Made by a program: the position numbers and the translations under genes
Source of the DNA: Actinacidiphila bryophytorum
Lineage (GTDB): Bacteria > Actinomycetota > Actinomycetes > Streptomycetales > Streptomycetaceae
DNA: 64,000 nt
Reading direction: 5' to 3'
Assembly: GCF_016916835.1 (NCBI RefSeq)
Contig: NZ_JAFFIX010000003.1
Span: 124,001-188,000 of the forward strand
The notes under the pieces: model-generated
What the model saw: the letters and a program-made list of their open reading frames with translations, nothing else
The model's database searches: none
Told to the model about the DNA's origin: nothing
In this document: piece by piece, positions 55,910 through 63,170 of the stretch
Numbering within the stretch: the first letter of the stretch is position 1
How the letters are laid out: each line of letters starts with the position of its first letter

Positions 55910-57610
55910 ATGGACGCTTCCGGGATCGAGACAGGCCGCCAGCGCTGGCAGGCACGGTACGACGCAGCCCGACGGCGGGACGCGGACTTCAGCACACTGT
56001 CCGGCGACCCGGTGGAGCCGGTCTACGGGCCACCGCCCGGCACCGACGTGCCCGGCTTCGAGCGGATCGGCTGGCCGGGCGAGTACCCCTTCACCCGCGG
56101 CCTGCACGCGACCGGCTACCGCGGCAGGACCTGGACGATCCGGCAGTTCGCCGGGTTCGGCAACGCCGAGCAGACCAACGAGCGCTACCGCACCATCCTG
56201 GCCAACGGCGGCGGCGGGCTGTCCGTCGCCTTCGACATGCCCACCCTCATGGGCCGCGACTCCGACGACCCCCGCTCGCTCGGCGAGGTCGGGCACTGCG
56301 GGGTCGCCATCGACTCGGCCGCCGACATGGAGGTCCTCTTCCGCGGCATCCCGCTGGGCGACGTCACCACCTCCATGACCATCTCGGGACCCGCCGTCCC
56401 GGTCTTCTGCATGTACCTGGTCGCCGCCGAGCGGCAGGGCGTCGACCCCGCCGTGCTCAACGGCACCCTCCAGACGGACATCTTCAAGGAGTACATCGCC
56501 CAGAAGGAGTGGCTCTTCGAGCCCGCGCCGCACCTGCGGCTGATCGGCGACCTGATGGAGCACTGCGCCTCGTCGATCCCGGCCTACAAGCCGCTGTCGG
56601 TCTCCGGCTACCACATCCGCGAGGCGGGGGCCACGGCCGCGCAGGAGCTGGCGTACACGCTGGCCGACGGCTTCGGCTACGTGGAGCTGGGCCTGAGCCG
56701 CGGCCTGGACGTCAACGCCTTCGCGCCGGGCCTGTCCTTCTTCTTCGACGCGCACCTGGACTTCTTCGAGGAGATCGCCAAATTCCGCGCCGCCCGCCGG
56801 ATCTGGGCGCGCTGGATGCGCGACGTCTACGGCGCCACCGCCGACAAGGCGCAGTGGCTGCGCTTCCACACCCAGACCGCGGGTGTGTCGCTGACGGCGC
56901 AGCAGCCGTACAACAACGTGGTGCGCACCGCCGTGGAGGCGCTGTCCGCGGTGCTCGGCGGCACCAACTCGCTGCACACCAACGCGCTGGACGAGACGCT
57001 GGCCCTGCCCAGCGAGCAGGCCGCCGAGATCGCCCTGCGCACCCAGCAGGTGCTGATGGAGGAGACCGGTGTGGCCAACGTCGCCGACCCGCTCGGCGGC
57101 TCCTGGTACGTCGAGGCGCTGACCGACCGGATCGAGCAGGACGCCGAGAAGATCTTCGACAAGATCAAGGAGCTGGGCGCCCGCGCCGTACCCAGCGGCG
57201 AGCACCCCGTCGGCCCGATCACCTCCGGCATCCTGCGCGGCATCGAGGACGGCTACTTCACCGGGGAGATCGCCGAGTCCGCGTTCCAGTACCAGCGCGC
57301 CCTGGAGAAGGGCGACAAGCGGGTCGTCGGCGTCAACTGCCACCACGGCTCGGTCACCGGCGACCTGGAGATCCTGCGGGTGGGCCACGAGGTCGAGCGC
57401 GACCAGGTGCAGCTGCTGGCCGCCCGCCGCCGGGGCAGGGACGAGGCGGCGGTACGCAGCGGCCTCGACGCGATGCTGGCCGCGGCCCGCTCCGGCGGCA
57501 ACATGATCGCGCCGATGCTGGACGCGGTACGCGCCGAGGCCACCCTGGGTGAGATCTGCGGCGTTCTGCGCGACGAATGGGGCACATATACCGAGCCCGC
57601 CCGCTTCTGA
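55910..57610 (+). CDS. icmA: Isobutyryl-CoA mutase large subunit
   Basis: Adenosylcobalamin-dependent isomerisation of isobutyryl-CoA and n-butyryl-CoA, important for valine catabolism and butyrate-derived polyketide precursors. Exactly 566 aa, the known IcmA length; it consists only of the substrate-binding TIM barrel and lacks the B12-binding domain, which IcmB supplies in trans. Diagnostic residues are those of ICM, not methylmalonyl-CoA mutase: Phe80 (WTIRQFAGFG; Tyr in MCM) and Gln198 (EYIAQKE; Arg in MCM). No icmB is present in the window. Preceded by a palindromic operator. Confidence 0.95.
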   Translation: MDASGIETGRQRWQARYDAARRRDADFSTLSGDPVEPVYGPPPGTDVPGFERIGWPGEYPFTRGLHATGYRGRTWTIRQFAGFGNAEQTNERYRTILANGGGGLSVAFDMPTLMGRDSDDPRSLGEVGHCGVAIDSAADMEVLFRGIPLGDVTTSMTISGPAVPVFCMYLVAAERQGVDPAVLNGTLQTDIFKEYIAQKEWLFEPAPHLRLIGDLMEHCASSIPAYKPLSVSGYHIREAGATAAQELAYTLADGFGYVELGLSRGLDVNAFAPGLSFFFDAHLDFFEEIAKFRAARRIWARWMRDVYGATADKAQWLRFHTQTAGVSLTAQQPYNNVVRTAVEALSAVLGGTNSLHTNALDETLALPSEQAAEIALRTQQVLMEETGVANVADPLGGSWYVEALTDRIEQDAEKIFDKIKELGARAVPSGEHPVGPITSGILRGIEDGYFTGEIAESAFQYQRALEKGDKRVVGVNCHHGSVTGDLEILRVGHEVERDQVQLLAARRRGRDEAAVRSGLDAMLAAARSGGNMIAPMLDAVRAEATLGEICGVLRDEWGTYTEPARF

Positions 57611-57723
57611 GCGCTCTGAGCGCCCTCCCCGTCCCTACGTCCGCCCCGTCCGGCGCTGACCTGGCCCTGGCTCCGCTCGGTAGATTCGTCGCCGACCGAC
57701 CCGCTCTCCAGGAAAGGACGTGT

Positions 57724-57954
57724 GTGGCCCTCGAAGCGACCGTCGGCGACGACGGGATGGTCTACATCAGGGAGACAGAGCAGCCGGACGTGGTGGCCGT
57801 GACCACCGCGGCGAAATGGGAGGCGTTCGTCAAGGGCGTCCTGGCGGGGGAGTTCGACCACTTCGCAGCCGAGGTGGCCGAGGCGGCCGGGACGGCTGGT
57901 GTGGCCGGAGGGGAGGCCGCCGCCAGGACCTGTGGTGCGGCTCACAGGTCCTGA
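57724..57954 (+). CDS. Small DUF397-like protein
   Basis: 76 aa from GTG 57724, preceded by AGGAAAGGA (57710-57719). The middle VYIRETEQPDVVAVTTAAKWEAFVKGVLAGEFDHF resembles the DUF397 family, abundant in streptomycetes and often paired with helix-turn-helix regulators, though no such gene is adjacent. An Ala/Gly-rich tail follows. A TAGATT -10-like box lies at 57681-57686. The 3' end overlaps the convergent TetR gene by 13 nt. Confidence 0.65.
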   Translation: MALEATVGDDGMVYIRETEQPDVVAVTTAAKWEAFVKGVLAGEFDHFAAEVAEAAGTAGVAGGEAAARTCGAAHRS

Positions 57955-58586
57955 GCGGTGTGCAGGCCGGCGAGACCGACGACGAGGAGCACGGCGAGCC
58001 GGCCCGCCCACTCCTCGTCGACCGGCTCCGAGCTGACCATGACCCGGTGCACCACGGCGCCGGCGACCACATCGAAGATCAGGTTGTCCCTGTCGGGTCC
58101 CGCCGCGGCGTCCGCCGCGCCGTCCTCCGGCGGGATCTCGCCGCGCTCCTGCGCACGCTTCCTGCCCAGCACCACCAGGTGCTTCTGCCGGTCCACGATC
58201 GCCTCGCGGATCCGCACCCGCAGCGCGTCGTCGTGCGCGGCCTCGGCGATCACCGCCATCAGCGCGGTCCTGGTCTCCGGGCGGTTGAGCAGCTCCGCGA
58301 AGCGCAGCACCACCCCGCGGATGTCGGCCTCAAGGCTGCCCAGGTCCGGCAGGTCGAGCTGCTCCTCGAACAGCGCGGCCATCGCGTCGACCACCAGCTC
58401 GTTCTTGCCCGCCCAGCGCCGGTAGAGGGTGGTCTTGGCCACGCCGGCGCGGGCCGCGACGTCGCCGAGGGTGAGCCGGCCCCAGCCCTGCTCCGCCAGC
58501 GCAATCCTGGTGGCCGCGAGGATCGCACGGTCGGCGTCGGCACTTCGCGGGCGTCCGGTGCGTTTGGTGGTGGGGGAGGAGCACAT
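57942..58586 (-). CDS. TetR family transcriptional regulator
   Basis: 214 aa from ATG 58586. HTH: ILAATRIALAEQGWGRLTLGDVAARAGVAKTTLYRRWAGKNELV (about 20-63), with a TetR_C_16-like ligand domain. The N-terminus TKRTGRPRSADADRA is typical. A TATGGT box lies 7 nt before the ATG and overlaps a 12-bp palindrome, so the mRNA is probably leaderless and autoregulated. An in-frame ATG at 58598 lies within the promoter and is less likely. Confidence 0.9.
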   Translation of the reverse strand: MCSSPTTKRTGRPRSADADRAILAATRIALAEQGWGRLTLGDVAARAGVAKTTLYRRWAGKNELVVDAMAALFEEQLDLPDLGSLEADIRGVVLRFAELLNRPETRTALMAVIAEAAHDDALRVRIREAIVDRQKHLVVLGRKRAQERGEIPPEDGAADAAAGPDRDNLIFDVVAGAVVHRVMVSSEPVDEEWAGRLAVLLVVGLAGLHTAQDL

Positions 58587-58593
58587 AGGCCGG

Positions 58594-58609
58594 ACCATAC
58601 CGGCCGGTA
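58594..58609 (-). promoter_or_regulatory. Leaderless promoter and palindrome of the TetR gene
   Basis: Minus-strand TATGGT (58599-58594) is 7 nt before the ATG at 58586. The perfect palindrome TACCGGCCGGTA (58598-58609) overlaps it. Confidence 0.55.
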
Positions 58610-58668
58610 GGTAGCGTGACGAGTGAGCGGTATCACAGCGCGTGCCGCCGCGACTCCGCCGCAGGCCC

Positions 58669-58695
58669 AGTTACGCTACGGGTCGTAGCGAAACT
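58669..58695. promoter_or_regulatory. 27-bp near-perfect palindrome between tetR and the co-chaperone gene
   Basis: Arms of 12 bp with one mismatch around the centre GGT; the inner arms are CGCTACG and CGTAGCG and the outer ends AGTT/AACT. It is the most symmetric element in this 288-nt divergent region and a likely TetR-type operator. Confidence 0.6.
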
Positions 58696-58874
58696 TGATG
58701 CCGCAGCGGAAGCCGGTGCGGCACCCGGCGACAACCACACCGGTACGGATGGGGATCCGTGCCACGCAAGCGCACCGCCCGTGCGGGTGGTCGGCGTCCC
58801 GCAAACCGGCGGGTAGGCCGGCCCCGATCCGGGGTCTGTACACGTTCGGGTCCCGGAGGGGGGAGGATTGCACC

Positions 58875-59849
58875 ATGCAGCCACGGAACATGTCCATGAG
58901 CGGCGTGGTCGACCTCGCCGCGGTGAAGGCGGCCGGTGAGGCCAAGGCGAAGGCCGAGCAGGCCAGGGCGCAGCGGCAGGACGCCGGCGCCGACGCCCCC
59001 GCCGCTTCCCCGCTCGTCATCGAGGTGACCGAGGCGACCTTCGAGAGCGACGTCCTGCAGCGCTCCGCCGAGGTCCCGGTCGTCATCAGCTTCTGGGCCG
59101 ACCAGGCCGAGCAGAGCAAGCAGCTCAACGCGGTGCTGGAACGGCTCGCCGGTGAATACCGCGGCCGCTTCGTCCTGGCCACCGCCGAGGTGTACGCCAA
59201 CCAGCTGCTCTTCCAGCAGTTCGGCGTGCAGGGCGTGCCCGCGGTCTTCGCGGTGCTGGCCGGGCAGGCGATGCCGCTCTTCCAGGGCCTGGCTCCCGAG
59301 GACCAGGTCACGGAGGTCCTCGACCAGCTCATCGCGGTCGCCGAGCAGCGCTTCGGCATCGTCGGCCAGGAGGTCGACCCGGGCACCGCCCCCGCCCAGC
59401 CGCAGGAGCCCGCCCCGCCGCGCCCGGCCACCCCGCAGGAGCTGGCGCTGACCGCCGCGCACGACGCACTCGACGCCGGCGACCTGTCCGGCGCCATCCG
59501 CGCCTACCGCAACGTGCTGGCCGACGAGCCGGCCAACGCCGAGGCCAAGCTGGGCCTGGCGCAGGCCCAGCTGCTCGACCGGGTCCAGGGCGTGGACCCG
59601 CAGGCGGCGCGCACCGCGGCGGCCGACGCTCCCGGTGACGTGCAGGCGCAACTCACCGCGGCCGACCTCGACCTGGTCGGCGGTCATGTCGAGGACGCCT
59701 TCGGCCGGCTGGTGGACACCGTCCGCCGCACCTTCGGCGACGAGCGCGACACCGTACGGGTGCGGCTGCTCGAACTGTTCGAGGTCATCGGCCCTGACGA
59801 CCCCCGCGTGGTGGCCGCGCGCACCGCCCTGGCGAGGGTGCTGTTCTGA
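58875..59849 (+). CDS. Thioredoxin-like/TPR co-chaperone (YbbN/CnoX family)
   Basis: 324 aa from ATG 58875 with GGAGG upstream. The N-terminal 45 residues are Ala/Lys-rich, then a thioredoxin fold (about 47-155) whose active site reads W74-ADQAEQ instead of WCGPC, so no redox cysteines remain. A Pro-rich linker leads to TPR-like helices (about 190-324, LTAAHDALDAGDLSGAIRAYRNVLADEPANAEAKLGLAQAQL). CnoX-type proteins hold unfolded clients and pass them to GroEL/DnaK. Divergent from a TetR gene. Confidence 0.9.
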   Translation: MQPRNMSMSGVVDLAAVKAAGEAKAKAEQARAQRQDAGADAPAASPLVIEVTEATFESDVLQRSAEVPVVISFWADQAEQSKQLNAVLERLAGEYRGRFVLATAEVYANQLLFQQFGVQGVPAVFAVLAGQAMPLFQGLAPEDQVTEVLDQLIAVAEQRFGIVGQEVDPGTAPAQPQEPAPPRPATPQELALTAAHDALDAGDLSGAIRAYRNVLADEPANAEAKLGLAQAQLLDRVQGVDPQAARTAAADAPGDVQAQLTAADLDLVGGHVEDAFGRLVDTVRRTFGDERDTVRVRLLELFEVIGPDDPRVVAARTALARVLF

Positions 59850-59895
59850 CGGCGAGGCGGCTCCCGCTGCCCCGTTGCGCAGAGATTTAGCGATA

Positions 59896-59938
59896 CGGCG
59901 ACCGCTCTTTATCAAACCGTGACAATGGGCGGTCGCCG
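59896..59938 (+). terminator. Terminator-like inverted repeat after the co-chaperone gene
   Basis: Perfect 10-bp arms (59896-59905 with 59929-59938) with a 23-nt A/T-rich loop, 46 nt after the stop. Confidence 0.5.
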
Positions 59939-60485
59939 TCACCCCGGGTGATGTGACGGCCCTGATTTGCCGTCCGATGGTCATATATGCCGGACTTCAC
60001 CACCCATGTTTTTGCTACCAGGAGTGAGATCACTCCCCGTGGCGATCTTCCCTGCGGCACTCATCCGTTACTCGCTGGTAATGAGCCCCTTGTGTGCGGG
60101 CCGCGAATGGACCACGATCGGCCAAGCTCGGTCCGTAGCCAGTCCCCGGCAGCCAGTCGGCGCCCTGGCCCACGGGTCCCCGCCGAGCGGGAGTGCGCGG
60201 CAACCGCCGCGTCTCCGGGACAGGGGGGTCTCCGTCCAGCGGATGGAACCGGATGGAGCCTGTCCAGCAGGTTGCGCGAGAGCGTGGCCAGTGGTTGTCG
60301 CTCGGGGGTGATCGCCGACGTCTCGGACACCGCCGTCCGGACTCCGCAGGGGCCCGCAGGGCTCCCTCCCGGAGGGACGGCCTCGCCCGACCCGGCGCTC
60401 TCCTTCCCGAGGACGTAGCACTTCTCCCATCCCAGGCCAGGACCCGAACTCCCGGCCGGAGATGTACGTCCGAGAAGGAGGAAAC
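59939..60485. other. Long gene-free leader before the DUF6230 operon
   Basis: About 550 nt with no convincing gene on either strand. It has an AT-rich start (59955-60020, with CATATAT at 59982-59988), then a short symmetric element AGTGA-GA-TCACT (60023-60034) inside GGAGTGA/TCACTCC arms, then GC-rich sequence. Possibly a long 5' UTR or a small RNA; I see no known riboswitch fold. Confidence 0.5.
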
Positions 60486-61109
60486 ATGGAATCGCTCGTT
60501 CGTGGCGGTACCAGATGGCGCCGGTTCGCCGTCGTCATGGTGCCGAGCGTTGCGGCCACCGCCGCGATAGGCGTGGCGCTGGCTCAGGGCGCGCTCGCCG
60601 CGTCGTTCAGTGTGTCGGGCCAGCAGTTCAAGGTGACCGCGGAGACTCTCGACGGTCACGGGTTCGAGCAGTACGGCGCCCTGGACGTGCCCAGCGGCAA
60701 GGGTCCCGTGCCGGTCGCGGTGTCGGCGTTCACCGACGCCACCATCACCGGTCTGTGCCAGTCGGTCGTCATCCCGACGCCGATCGGCGATGTGACGCTC
60801 AAGCTGAAGGCCGGCAACAACGGCAAGAAGGTCAAGGCGACCAACCTTTACATCGACCTCGACCAGCTTGACGCCAACGCCACGTTCTACGGCATCAACA
60901 TCGGTGTCGCCGCCGGCTCCAGCACCAAGGGCCCGGGGATCGACAACAAGAAGACCACCGACCCGGGCTCCTTCGCCCAGGAGGCGGACCGCGCGTACCT
61001 CACCAATGTCCAGCAGACGGCGTGGGGCACCAGCGCGGGCACGTTCAAGCTCTCCGGCCTGAGCCTGCGCCTGCACATGGGCTCCGGCAAGGACGTCGAG
61101 TGCTACTAG
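60486..61109 (+). CDS. DUF6230 family secreted/membrane-associated protein
   Basis: 207 aa from ATG 60486 with AAGGAGGAAAC upstream. The N-terminal helix (about 15-37, FAVVMVPSVAATAAIGVALAQGALA) could be a signal peptide or anchor; the rest is a beta-rich domain (ASFSVSGQQFKVTAETLDGHGFEQYGALD) ending in a C-terminal Cys-Tyr. Homologs are often called cholesterol esterase in databases, but no Ser-hydrolase motif is present, so I do not use that name. First gene of a three-gene cluster with DUF6114 and a secreted protein. Confidence 0.85.
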   Translation: MESLVRGGTRWRRFAVVMVPSVAATAAIGVALAQGALAASFSVSGQQFKVTAETLDGHGFEQYGALDVPSGKGPVPVAVSAFTDATITGLCQSVVIPTPIGDVTLKLKAGNNGKKVKATNLYIDLDQLDANATFYGINIGVAAGSSTKGPGIDNKKTTDPGSFAQEADRAYLTNVQQTAWGTSAGTFKLSGLSLRLHMGSGKDVECY

Positions 61110-61126
61110 GCACGGTCTGAGTCGCT

Positions 61127-61159
61127 CTGGGCGAGCCGCGCGGGGCGCGGCTCGCCCAG
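61127..61159 (+). terminator. Hairpin between the DUF6230 and DUF6114 genes
   Basis: Perfect 14-bp stem (61127-61140 with 61146-61159) and a 5-nt loop, 17 nt after the DUF6230 stop. It may lower expression of the two following genes. Confidence 0.7.
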
Positions 61160-61206
61160 GCCCCGGCCAATCTTTTCTGTACCGCCAGTTCCAGGGAGCT
61201 GTTTCC

Positions 61207-61809
61207 ATGAGCGCCGAGTCGACAGGGCTGACCGCCCACCTGAGCCGCGGCCGTATCGCCTTCCGGCACTGGCGTTGGCAGCGTCCGTTCTGGGCGGGGC
61301 TGCTGACCGTTCTGTCGGGGATCCCGATCGGGTACCTGCCGTACAACAACGTGACGTTCGGTCAGCTGACCGTGCGGATGGCCACCACCGCAGGCGCCGG
61401 CGCCCTGATCATCGGCGTGCTGCTGGTCGTGCTCGGCCTGACCATGTGGTTCCAGTCCGCCGTACGGGTCTTCGCCGGCGTCGCGACCATCCTGCTCGGC
61501 CTGGTGTCGATCCCCGTGGCCAACTTCGGCGGGATCGTCATCGGCTTCCTGCTGGCGCTGTTCGGCGGTGCGCTCAGCGTCGCCTGGGCGCCCGGCACCC
61601 CGGTGCCCGACGAGCCGGGTGAGAAGGCGGAGCTGCCCGACGGCGGCCCGCACCCCGAGGGCGACGCCGCGGACCCTGACGCGACCGCCCCCACCGTGCC
61701 CGCGCCCGCGCTTCCCGCGGACCCGTTCACACAGCCCGAGCCGGTGCACGCCGGTGCGCGGGCCGACGAAGAGACCACCGAGGAGAACGGGAGGCACCGT
61801 GCTGGGTGA
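61207..61809 (+). CDS. DUF6114 family membrane protein
   Basis: 200 aa from ATG 61207. Three to four transmembrane helices occupy residues about 25-135 (for example FWAGLLTVLSGIPIGYLPY, AGAGALIIGVLLVVLGLTMWF and VFAGVATILLGLVSIPVANFGGIVIGFLLALFGGALS), followed by an acidic, Pro/Ala-rich cytosolic or extracellular tail. Function unknown. It overlaps the next gene by 11 nt. Confidence 0.85.
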   Translation: MSAESTGLTAHLSRGRIAFRHWRWQRPFWAGLLTVLSGIPIGYLPYNNVTFGQLTVRMATTAGAGALIIGVLLVVLGLTMWFQSAVRVFAGVATILLGLVSIPVANFGGIVIGFLLALFGGALSVAWAPGTPVPDEPGEKAELPDGGPHPEGDAADPDATAPTVPAPALPADPFTQPEPVHAGARADEETTEENGRHRAG

Positions 61810-63097
61810 CGAGGCTCAGCCGGCCGGCAGCGACGGGCAGGGCAGGACGGCGTCAGGACCGCGGCACGCGGCCCCGCGCAAGTCCCTGCTGACCAAGCTC
61901 CACATGCCCGCGGGCAAGGCGGTGGCGCTCGCCGCCATGCCGACCGCGGTGCTGATGGGCATGGGCTTCACCCCGCACCTGGCGCAGGCCGACGAGCTGC
62001 CCAAGAGCCCGTTCAAGCCGGGCCCCTGCGTGACGCAGCCGGACACCCCGACGCCGTCCGCGACGGACAAGGCCACGACCGCGGACAAGGCCAAGACGGC
62101 CGGTAAGACCGCGGCCGGGCCGAAGCCCGACCCGGCGGCGAGCCCGAGCGCGACGCCGAAGCCGTCCAGCTCCCCGGCCGCGCCCAAGCCGTCGACGTCG
62201 CCGAGCCCGGCCGCCACCAAGCCGGCCACCCAGGCGCAGCCGCAGACGGCCCCGAGCGCGACGCCGAGCCCGAGCCCGACCAAGTCCACCAACCCGCTCG
62301 ACCCGCTGGGCCTGGGCGACCTCCTGGGCGGCCTGCTGGGCGTGGGCGGCTCGTCGGGTTCGACGTCTTCTGGTTCCTCCACGCCGAGCCCCGCGCCGAC
62401 CACCACGGCCCCTACGCCCGCCCCGACGACCACCACCGCGCCCAAGGCGGACGACCCGGTGAAGTCGACGGTCGACGGCGTGACCAAGACGGTCAAGGAC
62501 ACGGTCAAGGGCACCACGGACGCCGCCAAGGACACGGTCAAGGACACCGCGAAGAAGGCCACGAAGTCGGCCGAGGACGCGGCCACCCCCGCCGACGGCC
62601 AGCAGGGGTACCCCTGCCCGACCACCGACGCGCAGGCCCTCGCGGACGCCAAGACCGAGCAGGGCATACCCCTGCTGCCGGACACCCCGTGGACCCTGAA
62701 GTCCTCGCTGCTGACCCTCTACGGCCTCAAGTACGACGGCATCGTGCAGGTCAAGACGCACAACGGCACGATCAAGGACGTCCTGAAGTTCACCGCCACC
62801 GGCGTGGACATCGGCGACCTCCACCAGATCGTGGACGGCCCGAACGGCAGCAAGACCCACGTCACCGCCCGCTCCGGCTCGACCTCCACGATCCGCAACG
62901 GCACGGTGACCATGTACACCGAGTCCCTGAGCGGCAACCTCCTCGGCGTCGTCCCGATCACCTTCACCCCGAAGTTCCCCCCGCCCGTCACCGTCCCGGT
63001 GCTCTTCTTCACCGACGTGACAGTGATCCAGGCCGCCCAGTTCGGCGGCGACCTCACCGTCCCCGGTATGAAGGTCCTCCCGGGCCAGTCCTCCTGA
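61799..63097 (+). CDS. Secreted Pro/Thr/Ser-rich protein of the DUF6230/DUF6114 cluster
   Basis: 432 aa from GTG 61799 with GGAGG upstream. A long basic n-region precedes the hydrophobic core (AVALAAMPTAVLMGMGF, about 38-55) and an AQA/DEL-type cleavage site near 62. The middle 150 residues are a Ser/Thr/Pro/Ala linker with Lys-rich helical repeats (TVKDTVKGTTDAAKDTVKDT). The C-terminal domain (about 270-432, YPCPTTDAQ onward) is beta-rich and resembles the DUF6230 domain in style. Probably a cell-wall or extracellular partner of the two upstream proteins. Confidence 0.8.
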   Translation: MLGDEAQPAGSDGQGRTASGPRHAAPRKSLLTKLHMPAGKAVALAAMPTAVLMGMGFTPHLAQADELPKSPFKPGPCVTQPDTPTPSATDKATTADKAKTAGKTAAGPKPDPAASPSATPKPSSSPAAPKPSTSPSPAATKPATQAQPQTAPSATPSPSPTKSTNPLDPLGLGDLLGGLLGVGGSSGSTSSGSSTPSPAPTTTAPTPAPTTTTAPKADDPVKSTVDGVTKTVKDTVKGTTDAAKDTVKDTAKKATKSAEDAATPADGQQGYPCPTTDAQALADAKTEQGIPLLPDTPWTLKSSLLTLYGLKYDGIVQVKTHNGTIKDVLKFTATGVDIGDLHQIVDGPNGSKTHVTARSGSTSTIRNGTVTMYTESLSGNLLGVVPITFTPKFPPPVTVPVLFFTDVTVIQAAQFGGDLTVPGMKVLPGQSS

Positions 63098-63112
63098 CCC
63101 ACCTGGCCCACA

Positions 63113-63152
63113 CGAAGGCGCCCGCCCCCTTGTCGGGGGGCGGGCGCCTTCG
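63113..63152. terminator. Bidirectional terminator between the secreted-protein gene and pyk
   Basis: Perfect 17-bp stem (63113-63129 with 63136-63152) and a 6-nt loop, between two convergent genes (stops at 63097 and 63171). Confidence 0.85.
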
Positions 63153-63170
63153 CTTGCGGTGCCGACCGGG

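Noticed and set aside
55910-57610. Methylmalonyl-CoA mutase
   Set aside because: Phe80 and Gln198, a length of 566 aa and the missing B12-binding domain fit isobutyryl-CoA mutase large subunit.
60068-60559. 163-codon open frame on the minus strand in the long leader before the DUF6230 gene
   Set aside because: Arg/Gly/Pro-rich composition, no ribosome-binding site, overlaps the start of the DUF6230 gene and has no recognisable domain.
60486-61109. Cholesterol esterase
   Set aside because: No GXSXG motif or Ser-His-Asp pattern; the label seems to be propagated in databases.
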